From an uncultured Dehalococcoidales bacterium (GTDB taxonomy: Bacteria > Chloroflexota > Dehalococcoidia > UBA1151 > UBA1328): 64,000 nt of DNA. This document shows, piece by piece, positions 18,024 through 27,643 of the stretch. The position numbers and the translations under genes are program-made. Location: assembly GCA_905614375.1 (NCBI GenBank), contig CAJQSP010000014.1:1-64000 (forward strand), in the 5' to 3' direction. Within the stretch, counting starts at the first letter, position 1, and each line of letters opens with the position of its first letter. The notes under the pieces were generated by a model. That model searched no databases and was not told the origin of the DNA. It saw only the letters and a program-made list of their open reading frames with translations.

Positions 18024-19451
18024 GTGTACGATACAAAAATTGTTCGGAGATTGATTGAAGACCTATTAGAGGTGAAAGTATTGTCAAAACAGAGCGATCA
18101 CGGATATGGCAGCTGTAAAGAAGTTCATCCAAGAATGAACCACCATCAGTTTTTGACTAATGAACACGATGGGGTCATTACAGATTGCGCTATTTTCCAC
18201 GAGGGGCAAGATCACAGCACTTACAAAAAAACGTCCCAAGACAGTTTTCAACTACCCCACCCTGATACGTGGGGTCCGGGTGTAACGGAATTAGAAACCG
18301 TCTATATCGATCATATGCATCAATTGGGAGTCCTCGCCCACTTGGCAGCGCAAAGCCTATTTGGATGGGGTTGGGGCAGTAAGGGCGATTTAGGGGATAT
18401 CAAGAGCCCGTTCACTGAGCACTGGGCACCACGCTTTGACGAATATCGAGACTGGCAATGGCCACTACAAGAACTTGCTTACTCTGAGCGTTTGCCTGGC
18501 GGGTGGCAACACAACTCTGGTAGTGAACAGGATGATGATGATTACGACATTCCCTATGAATTAATCTATCCGAAATTGAAAAGCGAACATTATCTGCGAG
18601 CAAGACAATTGCCATTAGAAATGCCGAGAAATGTTGACCCATATGTTGAGTCACTGCGCAGATTTCATGATGACACACCGATTTGGTATGAAGAAGAGGT
18701 ATATGTCGAAGGCAGGCCATTTCCAGTAATGACTAAGGCCAATGACAAATCTCGCGAAATATTTGCTGAGCGTTTGAGAAAACAGGCCAACGAATCCATG
18801 CGTGCTGCTTTGCAAGATTCACTGATTTCGCAATTCTCGTCGATCAGATCTAGCTTCATCAGCAATCTGGCCACCTCAATAATGAGAAAAGACCCGCGTA
18901 AAATCCCGAGTGATATTAGTTTCAATTGGGGGGAACTGCGCGATGTCCCTGATCATGAAGAGTTGATAGGTATCGCAATTCGTAAATACATGGACCAAAA
19001 ATTTTGGAGGAATGGTCTCAACGGAGAATTGAAATGGCTAAATGGAATCTGCAACAACGAACTGGAAATTGATGATCACACTATTCAGCGAGTCAGGGAG
19101 AATGACGCGCTAAGAAACGCTATTGCTCACTCTAGTTCCAAAGCTACTAGCGGAACATTGATCAGGGTTCCATGGTTAGATATGGAAGAAGGTGAGCGCA
19201 TTCTTGTTTCATCTGAATTGATGAGATGTTTGATTCGTTCTCACGCTAACTTTTTCTCTCGTATTGCTATGAAAATCTCTGAGGAGCTACAGGAAAGATT
19301 CGTCTACGATTTCTCTACATATTCCTGTTACTGCGATGAGTCATACAAACCAGATAGCGCCCCTGACCCTCGCAGGAATGCAATGCGACACCGCTACATA
19401 ATGAGTACAGACTGGCCACTAGATGGTCGCGAATTTCGAGGTGGACGATGA
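18024..19451 (+). CDS. Unknown protein with C-terminal HEPN-like RNAIAH motif
   Basis: A 475-residue protein with no family recognised along its first 340 residues, which include many Trp and Tyr. Residues 357-370 (RENDALRNAIAHSS) contain R364-N-A-I-A-H369, the Rx4H signature with Asn after Arg that forms the active site of HEPN RNases. It follows a helical stretch, as in HEPN domains. If the reading is right, the protein may be a toxin-like RNase that acts on RNA during infection. The start is a GTG without a clear ribosome-binding site, so the N terminus is uncertain. The following gene, 122 bp away, carries the same kind of motif. Confidence 0.6.
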   Translation: MYDTKIVRRLIEDLLEVKVLSKQSDHGYGSCKEVHPRMNHHQFLTNEHDGVITDCAIFHEGQDHSTYKKTSQDSFQLPHPDTWGPGVTELETVYIDHMHQLGVLAHLAAQSLFGWGWGSKGDLGDIKSPFTEHWAPRFDEYRDWQWPLQELAYSERLPGGWQHNSGSEQDDDDYDIPYELIYPKLKSEHYLRARQLPLEMPRNVDPYVESLRRFHDDTPIWYEEEVYVEGRPFPVMTKANDKSREIFAERLRKQANESMRAALQDSLISQFSSIRSSFISNLATSIMRKDPRKIPSDISFNWGELRDVPDHEELIGIAIRKYMDQKFWRNGLNGELKWLNGICNNELEIDDHTIQRVRENDALRNAIAHSSSKATSGTLIRVPWLDMEEGERILVSSELMRCLIRSHANFFSRIAMKISEELQERFVYDFSTYSCYCDESYKPDSAPDPRRNAMRHRYIMSTDWPLDGREFRGGR

Positions 19452-19573
19452 ATTCACGAAGGGCTCGCTGAATTCGGTCAAAAGACGACGTTGTACGTCA
19501 ACCGTCCGCTGGGTGTCGTAGGATTTCGTTTCGTACTCACCAAGCACTGATTACCTGAGAGAGCGATTGCCAA

Positions 19574-21907
19574 ATGGATAATCGAAGTGAACCTAATAGC
19601 TCTGAGCAAGTCATGAGAGATCCTTTAGCAGAGGACAATCACATGGTAGTCCTCCGTAGTCCAAGCCTTAGTAGCGTAATTACTGAACCCGTTTCATCAG
19701 ATCGGGAGAAATTATTAGATCAGATAACTCGAGGCTACTACTTGCGTAACGTAGACACGCATGAACCTACCGCATTCAATAGCAATTTTCATCTTGATGG
19801 AGTCGTCTCAACAGTATTTTCCGAAAGATCTTTAGCGGATGAGACCGCAATTCATGCGGCGGCCGCTCACGAGATAAAGGTCGAGACGGTGCGAATTACC
19901 GGGCTTTGGGATTTCTTCCAAGAATGTGCTTCCTGCGGATTTGAAGGAGTGTTGCTCGACAATTACTATCCGGTGACGTTCTATAACAGGTTGACGGATA
20001 TGGATCGAACGATTCCCACCCTCATGTGGATGCGTTTTCCAGGCTCGACAAATGAACTTAAGGGATTCTTCTTTGGGCGCTTCGGTGTTGTAAATCCCGA
20101 ATCAGGTACGACCGTAAAATGGGGTGATTACCCTAAATTTGATAAGGCATCAATCCGTCATGTGCTATTTGACAATCCATTGCCCGAACCAATCGAAGCT
20201 CATGTGATTACCGACGAACGGGTAGATGAATTGATATTTCCAATGGGCGCCAGTTTCTTGGGACCATATGTTTCTGACCCCGGCGCAATTCCTGTTTTTA
20301 GTAGTAAACAGTGGGCAGAATATTTCGCGCGTATAACTGGTTTGATGATTCACAAACAGGGGGATTTTCAACTCGCCGAGGGTTACTCCATTGTCCGAGT
20401 TGATCTATCTAAATTTTTAGATCAGGTTTTCTCAAATCATGGTCCGTTTCTTGATGTTGGACTTAATTCGCTTTGCCATCGTTACCGTCAGGGATGGTTT
20501 TTTCGTCATCAAGACAAGTGGATGCTCGAAACTATTTCCGGGGTTTGGGATGTCTTTTATGGTGATGTTCAGTTGCGTCCCGACATAAGTCCTCCCAAAG
20601 GTCACTTGGGTACAGAAGGGGAATCATCGCTGATCACATCTGGCGTAACGACCGTGGTCGAAACCCCTTTCAAACGAATCACTGGAGCAGACCGCACAGA
20701 ATTGTCTGATGAAGATGCCGTTGCTGTTATCGATCAACACCTATCCGTATCATTTGAACCCCAATCTATGGCGGACAAAAAGCAAATTCCGGTGGACGCT
20801 TTCGTGATCGAAGCGTTCGAGACGATTACGGGCGAGAGCATTAGGTTGAGCACAATGGAAGATGCGAATACCGATTTAGGGTTCCTGGTGTTCCCTGATT
20901 TATTGGCTGCCGCTGCATATCTCATTCATGAGATTCTCCCCCACGACGAGAACATTCGTCTCAACGGTTATCACACGCATGCCGGGGGCAACTCACCTGG
21001 AACTGGTGACCCCGATCGTGAGTCTCGTATCACTACGAGCATTGATGCAGCGATTCGAAAAATACTGTTCAATGCGTTAGTGAATGGATATAAACCGGAA
21101 CACGGACTATTTCTCATGAGGCTGATGCAAGATGCAGTTAAAACATTCGAGATAACAGAAATTGGATACTTTGGTGATTTGTTGTTTTACGGAATGGGAG
21201 ACGGCTCTGATGTTTGGGATCGTGTTCTGTTCGATGACAAAACGGCAATTCAACGAATAAAATCCGCTAAGAACAAACTGGAACGTAGGCTTGAACCATC
21301 TCCCGCTCTTAAAAGCCAACTAAAAAAATCACTTGGGTCTGCCTACGATATGTTGACCGCCGAGTCTAGGGTGATCGCAGCGAGTGCACTAGAAGAGTTC
21401 AATCAAACTGGGATGAAGACTGGATACGATTATTCAGGTATATCAATGAAGGTGTCGAAGTTAATTGAGCGGGAATTAAATATTAGGATATTCCGACCTT
21501 GGCGTGATCAGATGCGCGACGTTCTCGAAAAAGATTGTGACCTGACTGAGCCGGATTCAAACGAAAGAATCGAATTGTTTCTGAACGAGTGGCTCCAAAA
21601 GCGTTCGAAGATAGGGTTGGGTGACATACGGCATTGTTTGAATGCCGTTCGAAACGTTAAAACTGCGACAACATTGTTTCAATCATTCACTCGATACATC
21701 CACAGTATGCCCGAGGGTGATTGGTTGATATCACCAGAACTGGAGTCCGTGATAAACGACATTTCAACCAAGTATAGAAACGGTGGAGTTCATGAGCATA
21801 CCGTCTCGTTCGAAACGTGCCAGGAAGCTATAAATCGAATACTTTTGGGACCCCGTCCGCTTCTACAGCGTTTAATGATGGCAACTAATGTGGACTCAGA
21901 ACTCTAA
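19574..21907 (+). CDS. Large unknown protein with C-terminal HEPN-like RNGGVH motif
   Basis: A 777-residue protein with no recognised family over most of its length. Near the C terminus it reads KYRNGGVHEHTVSFETCQ, with R735-N-G-G-V-H740, again the Rx4H form of a HEPN active site set in a helical, Cys-containing segment ending ILLGPRPLLQRLM. The gene is rightward and AT-rich, like its neighbours. Two adjacent genes with the same motif suggest a shared RNase-based mechanism. Six matched residues alone could be chance. The 56 bp before the next gene hold a promoter-like -10. Confidence 0.6.
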   Translation: MDNRSEPNSSEQVMRDPLAEDNHMVVLRSPSLSSVITEPVSSDREKLLDQITRGYYLRNVDTHEPTAFNSNFHLDGVVSTVFSERSLADETAIHAAAAHEIKVETVRITGLWDFFQECASCGFEGVLLDNYYPVTFYNRLTDMDRTIPTLMWMRFPGSTNELKGFFFGRFGVVNPESGTTVKWGDYPKFDKASIRHVLFDNPLPEPIEAHVITDERVDELIFPMGASFLGPYVSDPGAIPVFSSKQWAEYFARITGLMIHKQGDFQLAEGYSIVRVDLSKFLDQVFSNHGPFLDVGLNSLCHRYRQGWFFRHQDKWMLETISGVWDVFYGDVQLRPDISPPKGHLGTEGESSLITSGVTTVVETPFKRITGADRTELSDEDAVAVIDQHLSVSFEPQSMADKKQIPVDAFVIEAFETITGESIRLSTMEDANTDLGFLVFPDLLAAAAYLIHEILPHDENIRLNGYHTHAGGNSPGTGDPDRESRITTSIDAAIRKILFNALVNGYKPEHGLFLMRLMQDAVKTFEITEIGYFGDLLFYGMGDGSDVWDRVLFDDKTAIQRIKSAKNKLERRLEPSPALKSQLKKSLGSAYDMLTAESRVIAASALEEFNQTGMKTGYDYSGISMKVSKLIERELNIRIFRPWRDQMRDVLEKDCDLTEPDSNERIELFLNEWLQKRSKIGLGDIRHCLNAVRNVKTATTLFQSFTRYIHSMPEGDWLISPELESVINDISTKYRNGGVHEHTVSFETCQEAINRILLGPRPLLQRLMMATNVDSEL

Positions 21908-21948
21908 TACCCACCCCTTGAATAGCGGGACTACTTTGAACTTAGTGG

Positions 21949-21954
21949 CATAAT
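21949..21954 (+). promoter_or_regulatory. -10-like CATAAT close to the helicase start
   Basis: CATAAT ends 9 nt before the ATG at 21964, so transcription would begin within a few bases of the start codon and leave almost no leader. No good -35 was found. Confidence 0.35.
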
Positions 21955-21963
21955 CCCCCCTCT

Positions 21964-24900
21964 ATGGGCAGTTTCACAAATCTTATTCAACAACTACCTC
22001 CCAATAATGATGGGAAGGACTTTGAGCGTCTGTCGAAATGGATCCTTGAAACAGCACCTCAATATAAATCCTTAGTGGACCAAGTCTGGCTTTGGGATGA
22101 ATGGCCGGATAAGTGGGGTCCAGATACCGGAATAGATATTGTTGCCAGGACGAAAGAAGGCAAATATTGGGCAGTACAGTGCAAAGCTTATGACCCGGAA
22201 TATTCCATAACCAAATCGGATATTGACAGTTTCGTTTCAGAGTCAGCACGATCGCAATTCTCTTACAGACTGCTGATCGCCACTACCGACAGAATTGGTT
22301 CTAATGCTCGGAGAACTATCGAAGGCGTTACGCCCCCCTGCAGCACGTTGCTTCGCACTGATTTGGACTCACTACCAATCGATTGGCCAAATTCATTTAA
22401 TGATTTTGGAAGTGCTGTCCCGCATGTTCCATGGACTCCAAGAGAGCACCAAAATGAAGCTCTCGAAAATATAGTTAATGGGCTACAGACGAGTGATCGT
22501 GGCAAGGTGGTTATGCCATGCGGTTCCGGGAAGACATTGGTTGCTCTCTGGGCTTCTGAGCGTCTAAAAAGTCAGTCCGTTCTAGTGCTTGTGCCATCGA
22601 TTTCGCTGATGAAACAAACGATCGGAGAATGGTCTGCAAACTCTAATGAGCCAATGACGTACTTGGCAGTTTGCTCAGATTCACAAGTGACTGCGGAAGA
22701 ACGTTCAGACTCAATTGTCTCTTCTACCTCGGACGTGCCATTTCCTGTAACAACAGACCCGGATCACATTGCCCGATACCTAGATTCTGCCGGCAAGAAA
22801 GTTGTATTTTCAACCTACCAGTCATCACCGAGCGTTTCGGAAGCACAGCGGATAACCAACTCGTCCGAATTCGATCTTGTAATTGCCGATGAAGCTCATC
22901 GTTGTGCAGGGCGAGTGTCGAAGACGTTTTCAACAGTGCTGGACAACACAAAAATTCCGGCATCTAAACGCATTTTCATGACGGCCACGCCACGGTATTT
23001 CACAGGTCGAGTCGTCAAAGAAGCTGATGAAGAAGACATTGAAATCGCGTCCATGGATGATCCCGAACAATTCGGTGACACCCTACATACGCTGTCGTTT
23101 TCTAAAGCTATATCCGATGATCTGTTGTGCGACTACCAGGTACTAGTTGTCGGGGTTGATGATGAGACTGTAAAAGCCTATGCGGAAAATGGACATTTCG
23201 TCACATTGGATGGAAATACCGTCACAGATGCAAAGATTTTAGCGAGTCAAATTGCCCTTGCAAAGTCGATGAAAAGACACGACTTGAAGCGAGTGCTTAC
23301 TTTTCATAACAGGATCAAAAACGCCTCGGAATTCGCTGGTAAATTCCTTGAAGTTATTGATTGGATGCCCGATGAAGATATTCCGTCTGGCTTGATCGAT
23401 TGTGATCACGTATCAGGAAAGATGAATGCCGGTGTACGCGCTGCGAAACTAAACACATTGAGAAATCTTGATGGGATTGATCGATCTTTAGTCACGAACG
23501 CGAGATGTCTAGCAGAGGGAGTGGATGTGCCGGCCTTGGACGCAGTCGGATTTATTGATCCTAAAAGATCTCAAATCGACATAGTTCAAGCAGTTGGGCG
23601 TGTCATGCGAACAGCTGATGATAAAACTATTGGAACCATCGTTGTTCCTGTATTCATTAATGAATCCGATGACCCTGACACCATCCTTCAAGATTCTGCT
23701 TTCGATACCGTCTGGCAAGTGATCAAAGCGATCAGATCTCATGATGAAGAGATCGCAGAAATCTTAGATCAGCTTAGGCGTGAATCTGGGAGAACAGGAC
23801 AAACGATCACCACGGCTGATTTTGGCGACAAAATTATTTTTGACCTGCCCACGAAAGTAGACGCTGCTTTCTCAAACCGGCTGTCCACCAGAATTGTCGA
23901 ACTAAGCACCTCGTCTTGGGAGTATGGATTCGGACAACTAAAGAAGTTTGCTGAACGAGAAGGTCACGGACTGGTTCCAAGCAAACATGTGGAAGATGAT
24001 TTCAACCTTGGTTCCTGGTGCGCTAGCCAAAGGGGCGTCTATTTAGCGAGTAATCGAACTGTTTCTAATTCCCAGATCGATTTACTGGAAAGTATTCCAT
24101 TTTGGGTATGGAGACTTAGAGATGGTTTATGGGATTACAGATTTAGCAAACTAGTTAGATTTGTCGAACGCGAAGGGCACGCGTTAGTTTTACTACATCA
24201 TAAAGATGAAGACTTTGAACTTGGTTCGTGGTGTCAGGTCCAAAGAACGGCCTACAAATCCGGACATATTTCCAATGACAAAATTGATCGTCTTGAAAGC
24301 ATGCCCAACTGGAGATGGACTCTTCCTGATGTTAATTGGAACATTCACTTTAGAATTTTGGAAAAGTTCCTGAATGAAAATGGATCGAACGTTGTTGAAA
24401 AAAGTACCGTAGTAAAAGACACGATAGCAGGGAAACTGAAAATCGGAGAATGGGCTTCAAATCAGCGTCAAGCGTATCGAAGAGATGAACTTGATCAAGA
24501 TTACATTCAACAATTAGAAAGTTTAGGCACTAAATGGCAGTGGAGTGTGCGGGGATCTCTATGGGAAACGAATTTCTCAGCCTTAAACCAATTTGTTGCT
24601 AGAGAAGGCCACTCATCGGTCGCGTATGACCAAGTCGAAAACGGAGTGACGCTTGGGGGATGGGTTGTAACTCAGCGATCCAATTACCGGCGTGGAATTC
24701 TCTCTAAATCTAGAATTCAGAGAATTCAAAATACATCCGATGACTGGTCATGGAATCCGCACAAAGATTCATGGGCGGATTCTTATAAGAGCTTGCTGGC
24801 ATATGTTGCGAGTGAAGATAATGTTTTTCCCTCTGCCTCAACGTCAGATTCTGAACACGAGAAAAATCTTGGTATCTGGTGTTATACGCAAAGGAAAAAC

Positions 24901-26028
24901 TACAGTCAAGGTCTCTTATCTCAATCCAAGATTAACGAATTGGAGAAGATAGAGGGATGGATTTGGAGTAGGCAGTCTCATTGGGACAAAGGGCTAAGAC
25001 ATATGAAAACATTTGTTGAAAGAGAAGGACATGCTCTTGTCGCACAAACGTATAAAGAAAATGGCTACGGACTAGGATATTGGGTTAGCTTCCAACGAGG
25101 GAAATTCAACAAAGTCACCCTGTCACAAACAAAGATAGATGAACTGAACAGCCTCGGATTCATCTGGGATGCTCAAACTTACGACTGGGATGAAGGCATA
25201 GATCACTTCAAAAGATTCGTAGAGCGAGAAGGACATACTCGCGTACCTCAGGGGCTCATTAACGAACGTGGGTTTAGATTAGGTACATGGGTGACGGGTC
25301 GCCGAAGGCAGTATGCGCGCGGTGATCTTGCTCAAGAACGCATAGATGTACTAAACAGCCTTAGCTTCATTTGGGACGCTAACGAGTACGAATGGCATCA
25401 GGGATTAACTTTTCTGAAACGTTTTGTCGAGCGGGAAGCACACGCTATTGTGGCGAAACGTCACAAAGAAGAGGGGTTCAGTTTAGGTACTTGGGTTCTG
25501 TATCGAAGACAAGAATACAAACAAGGTCTTCTCTCTAAGGAACAGATAAGTGAGTTGAACAGCCTTGGGTTCATTTGGGTTGTTAACGAATACGAATGGC
25601 AACGGGGAATAACTCTTCTGAAACGTTTTGTCGAGCGGGAAGCACACGCTATTGTCCCCCAGAAACACAAAGAAGATGGTTTTAATCTGGGTGCGTGGGT
25701 ATCCGCCAAAAGAAACGGATATACGAAAGGCATCCTCTCCCAGGAACGGATCGATGAGCTGAATCGGCTCGGGTTCGTTTGGGACATCCTAGAGTATAGG
25801 TGGCATCAGGGAATAACTCTGCTGAAACGTTTTATCGAGCGGGAAGCACACGCTATGGTGGCGAAACGTCACATAGAAGACGGGTATCCCTTAGGTTCTT
25901 GGGTAGACAGTAAAAGATTCCTAAACAAGGAAGGCACTCTAACTCAACAACGGATAGATGAACTGAATAAGCTCGGGTTCGTCTGGGATGTTCGTGAGTA
26001 CAAGAAACAGACGAAAAACATGAATTGA
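21964..26028 (+). CDS. Mrr-like nuclease / DEAH helicase with ten helicase-associated (HA) repeats
   Basis: A 1,354-residue three-part protein. Residues 20-130 hold a PD-(D/E)XK/Mrr-like nuclease: D58 in TGIDIVA and Q72-x-K74 in AVQCKA. Residues 155-640 form an SF2 helicase with Walker A GSGKT (187-191), DEAH 309-312 and MTATPR. From about residue 650 to the end are ten repeats of 68-75 residues, each with a Trp start, an [F/Y]VEREGH-like core, an LG-x-W motif and a Leu/Ser-x2-[R/K]I-x2-L segment: the helicase-associated HA module. The last three are almost identical at DNA level. It probably unwinds and cuts foreign DNA. Its place between the HEPN-motif genes and a DUF4268 gene suggests a defence system. 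Long HA arrays are rare but known. Confidence 0.85.
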   Translation: MGSFTNLIQQLPPNNDGKDFERLSKWILETAPQYKSLVDQVWLWDEWPDKWGPDTGIDIVARTKEGKYWAVQCKAYDPEYSITKSDIDSFVSESARSQFSYRLLIATTDRIGSNARRTIEGVTPPCSTLLRTDLDSLPIDWPNSFNDFGSAVPHVPWTPREHQNEALENIVNGLQTSDRGKVVMPCGSGKTLVALWASERLKSQSVLVLVPSISLMKQTIGEWSANSNEPMTYLAVCSDSQVTAEERSDSIVSSTSDVPFPVTTDPDHIARYLDSAGKKVVFSTYQSSPSVSEAQRITNSSEFDLVIADEAHRCAGRVSKTFSTVLDNTKIPASKRIFMTATPRYFTGRVVKEADEEDIEIASMDDPEQFGDTLHTLSFSKAISDDLLCDYQVLVVGVDDETVKAYAENGHFVTLDGNTVTDAKILASQIALAKSMKRHDLKRVLTFHNRIKNASEFAGKFLEVIDWMPDEDIPSGLIDCDHVSGKMNAGVRAAKLNTLRNLDGIDRSLVTNARCLAEGVDVPALDAVGFIDPKRSQIDIVQAVGRVMRTADDKTIGTIVVPVFINESDDPDTILQDSAFDTVWQVIKAIRSHDEEIAEILDQLRRESGRTGQTITTADFGDKIIFDLPTKVDAAFSNRLSTRIVELSTSSWEYGFGQLKKFAEREGHGLVPSKHVEDDFNLGSWCASQRGVYLASNRTVSNSQIDLLESIPFWVWRLRDGLWDYRFSKLVRFVEREGHALVLLHHKDEDFELGSWCQVQRTAYKSGHISNDKIDRLESMPNWRWTLPDVNWNIHFRILEKFLNENGSNVVEKSTVVKDTIAGKLKIGEWASNQRQAYRRDELDQDYIQQLESLGTKWQWSVRGSLWETNFSALNQFVAREGHSSVAYDQVENGVTLGGWVVTQRSNYRRGILSKSRIQRIQNTSDDWSWNPHKDSWADSYKSLLAYVASEDNVFPSASTSDSEHEKNLGIWCYTQRKNYSQGLLSQSKINELEKIEGWIWSRQSHWDKGLRHMKTFVEREGHALVAQTYKENGYGLGYWVSFQRGKFNKVTLSQTKIDELNSLGFIWDAQTYDWDEGIDHFKRFVEREGHTRVPQGLINERGFRLGTWVTGRRRQYARGDLAQERIDVLNSLSFIWDANEYEWHQGLTFLKRFVEREAHAIVAKRHKEEGFSLGTWVLYRRQEYKQGLLSKEQISELNSLGFIWVVNEYEWQRGITLLKRFVEREAHAIVPQKHKEDGFNLGAWVSAKRNGYTKGILSQERIDELNRLGFVWDILEYRWHQGITLLKRFIEREAHAMVAKRHIEDGYPLGSWVDSKRFLNKEGTLTQQRIDELNKLGFVWDVREYKKQTKNMN
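25381..25992 (+). repeat. Three near-identical 204-bp tandem units in the HA array
   Basis: Units begin near 25381, 25585 and 25789, an exact 204-bp spacing (68 residues). Long shared stretches, such as the 20-mer CGAGCGGGAAGCACACGCTA, occur in all three at the same place. The other HA repeats in the gene are much more diverged, so this part was amplified recently. Confidence 0.85.
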
Positions 26029-26329
26029 TTCACCGTCTAAATCTATGCCTTGTGCGGGGTGTGCAGTGCATAGTTCGGTCGTTTTGGAACATAGCTGCCC
26101 CGTAAGTGGCCTTTTCTCTTCGTGTAGTTACTCTTTTGTTAATAGGTACAGGGGTAGAACACGACACGACAGCACTACATTGATCGAGATAGAGTTCACA
26201 GGACGGTCGATACATCCTGCTCTACTTTCCTCAATGTAAAGATTCGGCATTGGATTTAGAATCTGTACACTCCGAAACAATGTAATTTATGTAATTGGCA
26301 ATTTGATAAAAATAAATGGGACGCAAACT

Positions 26330-27247
26330 GTGATCGGAAAAATACAACGCGCTAAACTCAGAGATGTTTGGCCAAATGAAGCGCATGATTTCACTCCATG
26401 GCTTCAAGAAAATATCGAAGTACTTGGCGAAGTAACAAATCTCAAACTGAGCGCAGTTGAGCGAGAACAATCAGCTGGTAGCTTCAATGTAGATTTAGTC
26501 GCTGAGAGTGACTCAGGTCTCGTGGTCATCGAGAACCAGCTCGAAAAAAGCGATCATGATCACCTAGGCAAAGTTTTAACGTATCTTGCACAACTCGGAG
26601 CGAACACTGCTATATGGGTAGTCTCAGACCCACGCCCTGAACATGTCACCGCAATTAGCTGGCTGAACGATAGCAGTCCCGCCTCTTTCTACCTAGTAAA
26701 AATCGAAGCTGTCAGAATCGGCGATTCACCAGCTGCTGCTTTGTTCACTTTGATTACAGGTCCAAGCGAAGATTCCGCCGCAGCAAGTGAGACAAAACGG
26801 GACTTAGTGGATCGAGAAAAAGCTCGGCTTCGTTTCTGGACGAACTTACTTGAGCACTCTAAACAGAAGACAAAATTGCACTCCGGCATATCTAGCAGCA
26901 CCCGCTATTGGATTGGATCAGGAGCAGGGCTTCCGGCGGGACTCGGACTGAACTACTTACTTCGTACCCATGATGCTAACGTTGAGCTGTACATTGACGG
27001 TGGAACTGATGCGGATCAAGAGAATTTGAATCGATTTAATGAGCTTTTCGCCAATAAAGAAAAGATTGAGAGCAGTCTCGAGGATGAAATCGTTTGGGAG
27101 CCCCTTGAAGGCAAAAGAGCTTGCAGAGTTTCGAGCGTAGTTGACATCGGTGGATGGAAAGACGAAGAAGTCTGGGAAGATGTGATCGAGGCTTTAGTCG
27201 ACCGAATGATCCGTTTTGATTCAGCGATAAAGCCGTTTTTGAAGTAA
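26330..27247 (+). CDS. DUF4268 protein with PD-(D/E)XK-like N-terminal domain
   Basis: A protein of about 305 residues. The N-terminal part matches the DUF4268 pattern: GKIQRAKLRDVWPNEAHDF, an SAVERE segment, FNVDLVA, then VVIENQLEKSDHDHLGKVL (Asp, Glu-x-Gln-x2-Lys), typical of a PD-(D/E)XK nuclease-like fold. The C-terminal half carries the DUF4268 domain (SSSTRYWI, NYLLRTHD). Earlier TTG at 26303 is possible, but GTG at 26330 has GGGACG close by and fits the family's start. It follows the giant helicase by about 300 bp on the same strand. DUF4268 proteins are often found beside restriction or other defence genes. The upstream 300 bp hold no gene. Confidence 0.7.
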   Translation: MIGKIQRAKLRDVWPNEAHDFTPWLQENIEVLGEVTNLKLSAVEREQSAGSFNVDLVAESDSGLVVIENQLEKSDHDHLGKVLTYLAQLGANTAIWVVSDPRPEHVTAISWLNDSSPASFYLVKIEAVRIGDSPAAALFTLITGPSEDSAAASETKRDLVDREKARLRFWTNLLEHSKQKTKLHSGISSSTRYWIGSGAGLPAGLGLNYLLRTHDANVELYIDGGTDADQENLNRFNELFANKEKIESSLEDEIVWEPLEGKRACRVSSVVDIGGWKDEEVWEDVIEALVDRMIRFDSAIKPFLK

Positions 27248-27293
27248 TCGATGTTGACTGACATCAGGAGTTCAGTTCATTAGGACTCGTCAT

Positions 27294-27482
27294 TTACCGA
27301 TGCTTAAAAACAGAACGCTCGGATCGATGCCTGGTTCGCCTCAAATGTTTGTCTGCATCTTGTTTAGCTTTCAACCGCTGTTTCTCGCTGGGAGTTGCGA
27401 TGCTCCACCCACAGGCCGCACACTTCGCTCTTGGCCCGACACCTAACAATGATTGAGAGCCGCATCGCTTACAGTAGTTCAT
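27294..27482 (-). CDS. Tiny zinc-ribbon protein
   Basis: A 62-residue protein with CKRCGSQ and CAACGW, two CxxC pairs forming a zinc ribbon, followed by a basic, Lys/Arg-rich tail that could bind nucleic acid. Its ATG lies 2 nt after the stop codon of the HTH gene at 27485-27643, so the two are translated together. It is probably a regulatory or phage-type protein of the island; the function is unknown. Confidence 0.5.
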   Translation of the reverse strand: MNYCKRCGSQSLLGVGPRAKCAACGWSIATPSEKQRLKAKQDADKHLRRTRHRSERSVFKHR

Positions 27483-27484
27483 AC

Positions 27485-27643
27485 CTATGCCCTGCTTTCT
27501 TTGTAGTGATCAACACGCTCTACGATGCGATAAGCAGCCTGTTTGCTGATACCGAACGCCTTGCCGATCCGGCTATACGACCAGCCCTGGTGATACCGCA
27601 TGTTCCAGATATCTTGATTCCTTTTGAATTTAGGTTTTGGCAT
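27485..27643 (-). CDS. 52-residue helix-turn-helix protein
   Basis: The gene encodes 52 residues, beginning MPKPKFKRNQDIW and including YSRIGKAFGISKQAAYRIVE, an HTH of the region-4/small-regulator type. AGGAG stands 8 nt before the ATG, so the gene is well supported despite its length. Its stop is 2 nt from the ATG of the zinc-ribbon gene on the same strand. It could bind DNA to control the island's integration or other genes. The identity of the family is not clear. Confidence 0.65.
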   Translation of the reverse strand: MPKPKFKRNQDIWNMRYHQGWSYSRIGKAFGISKQAAYRIVERVDHYKESRA

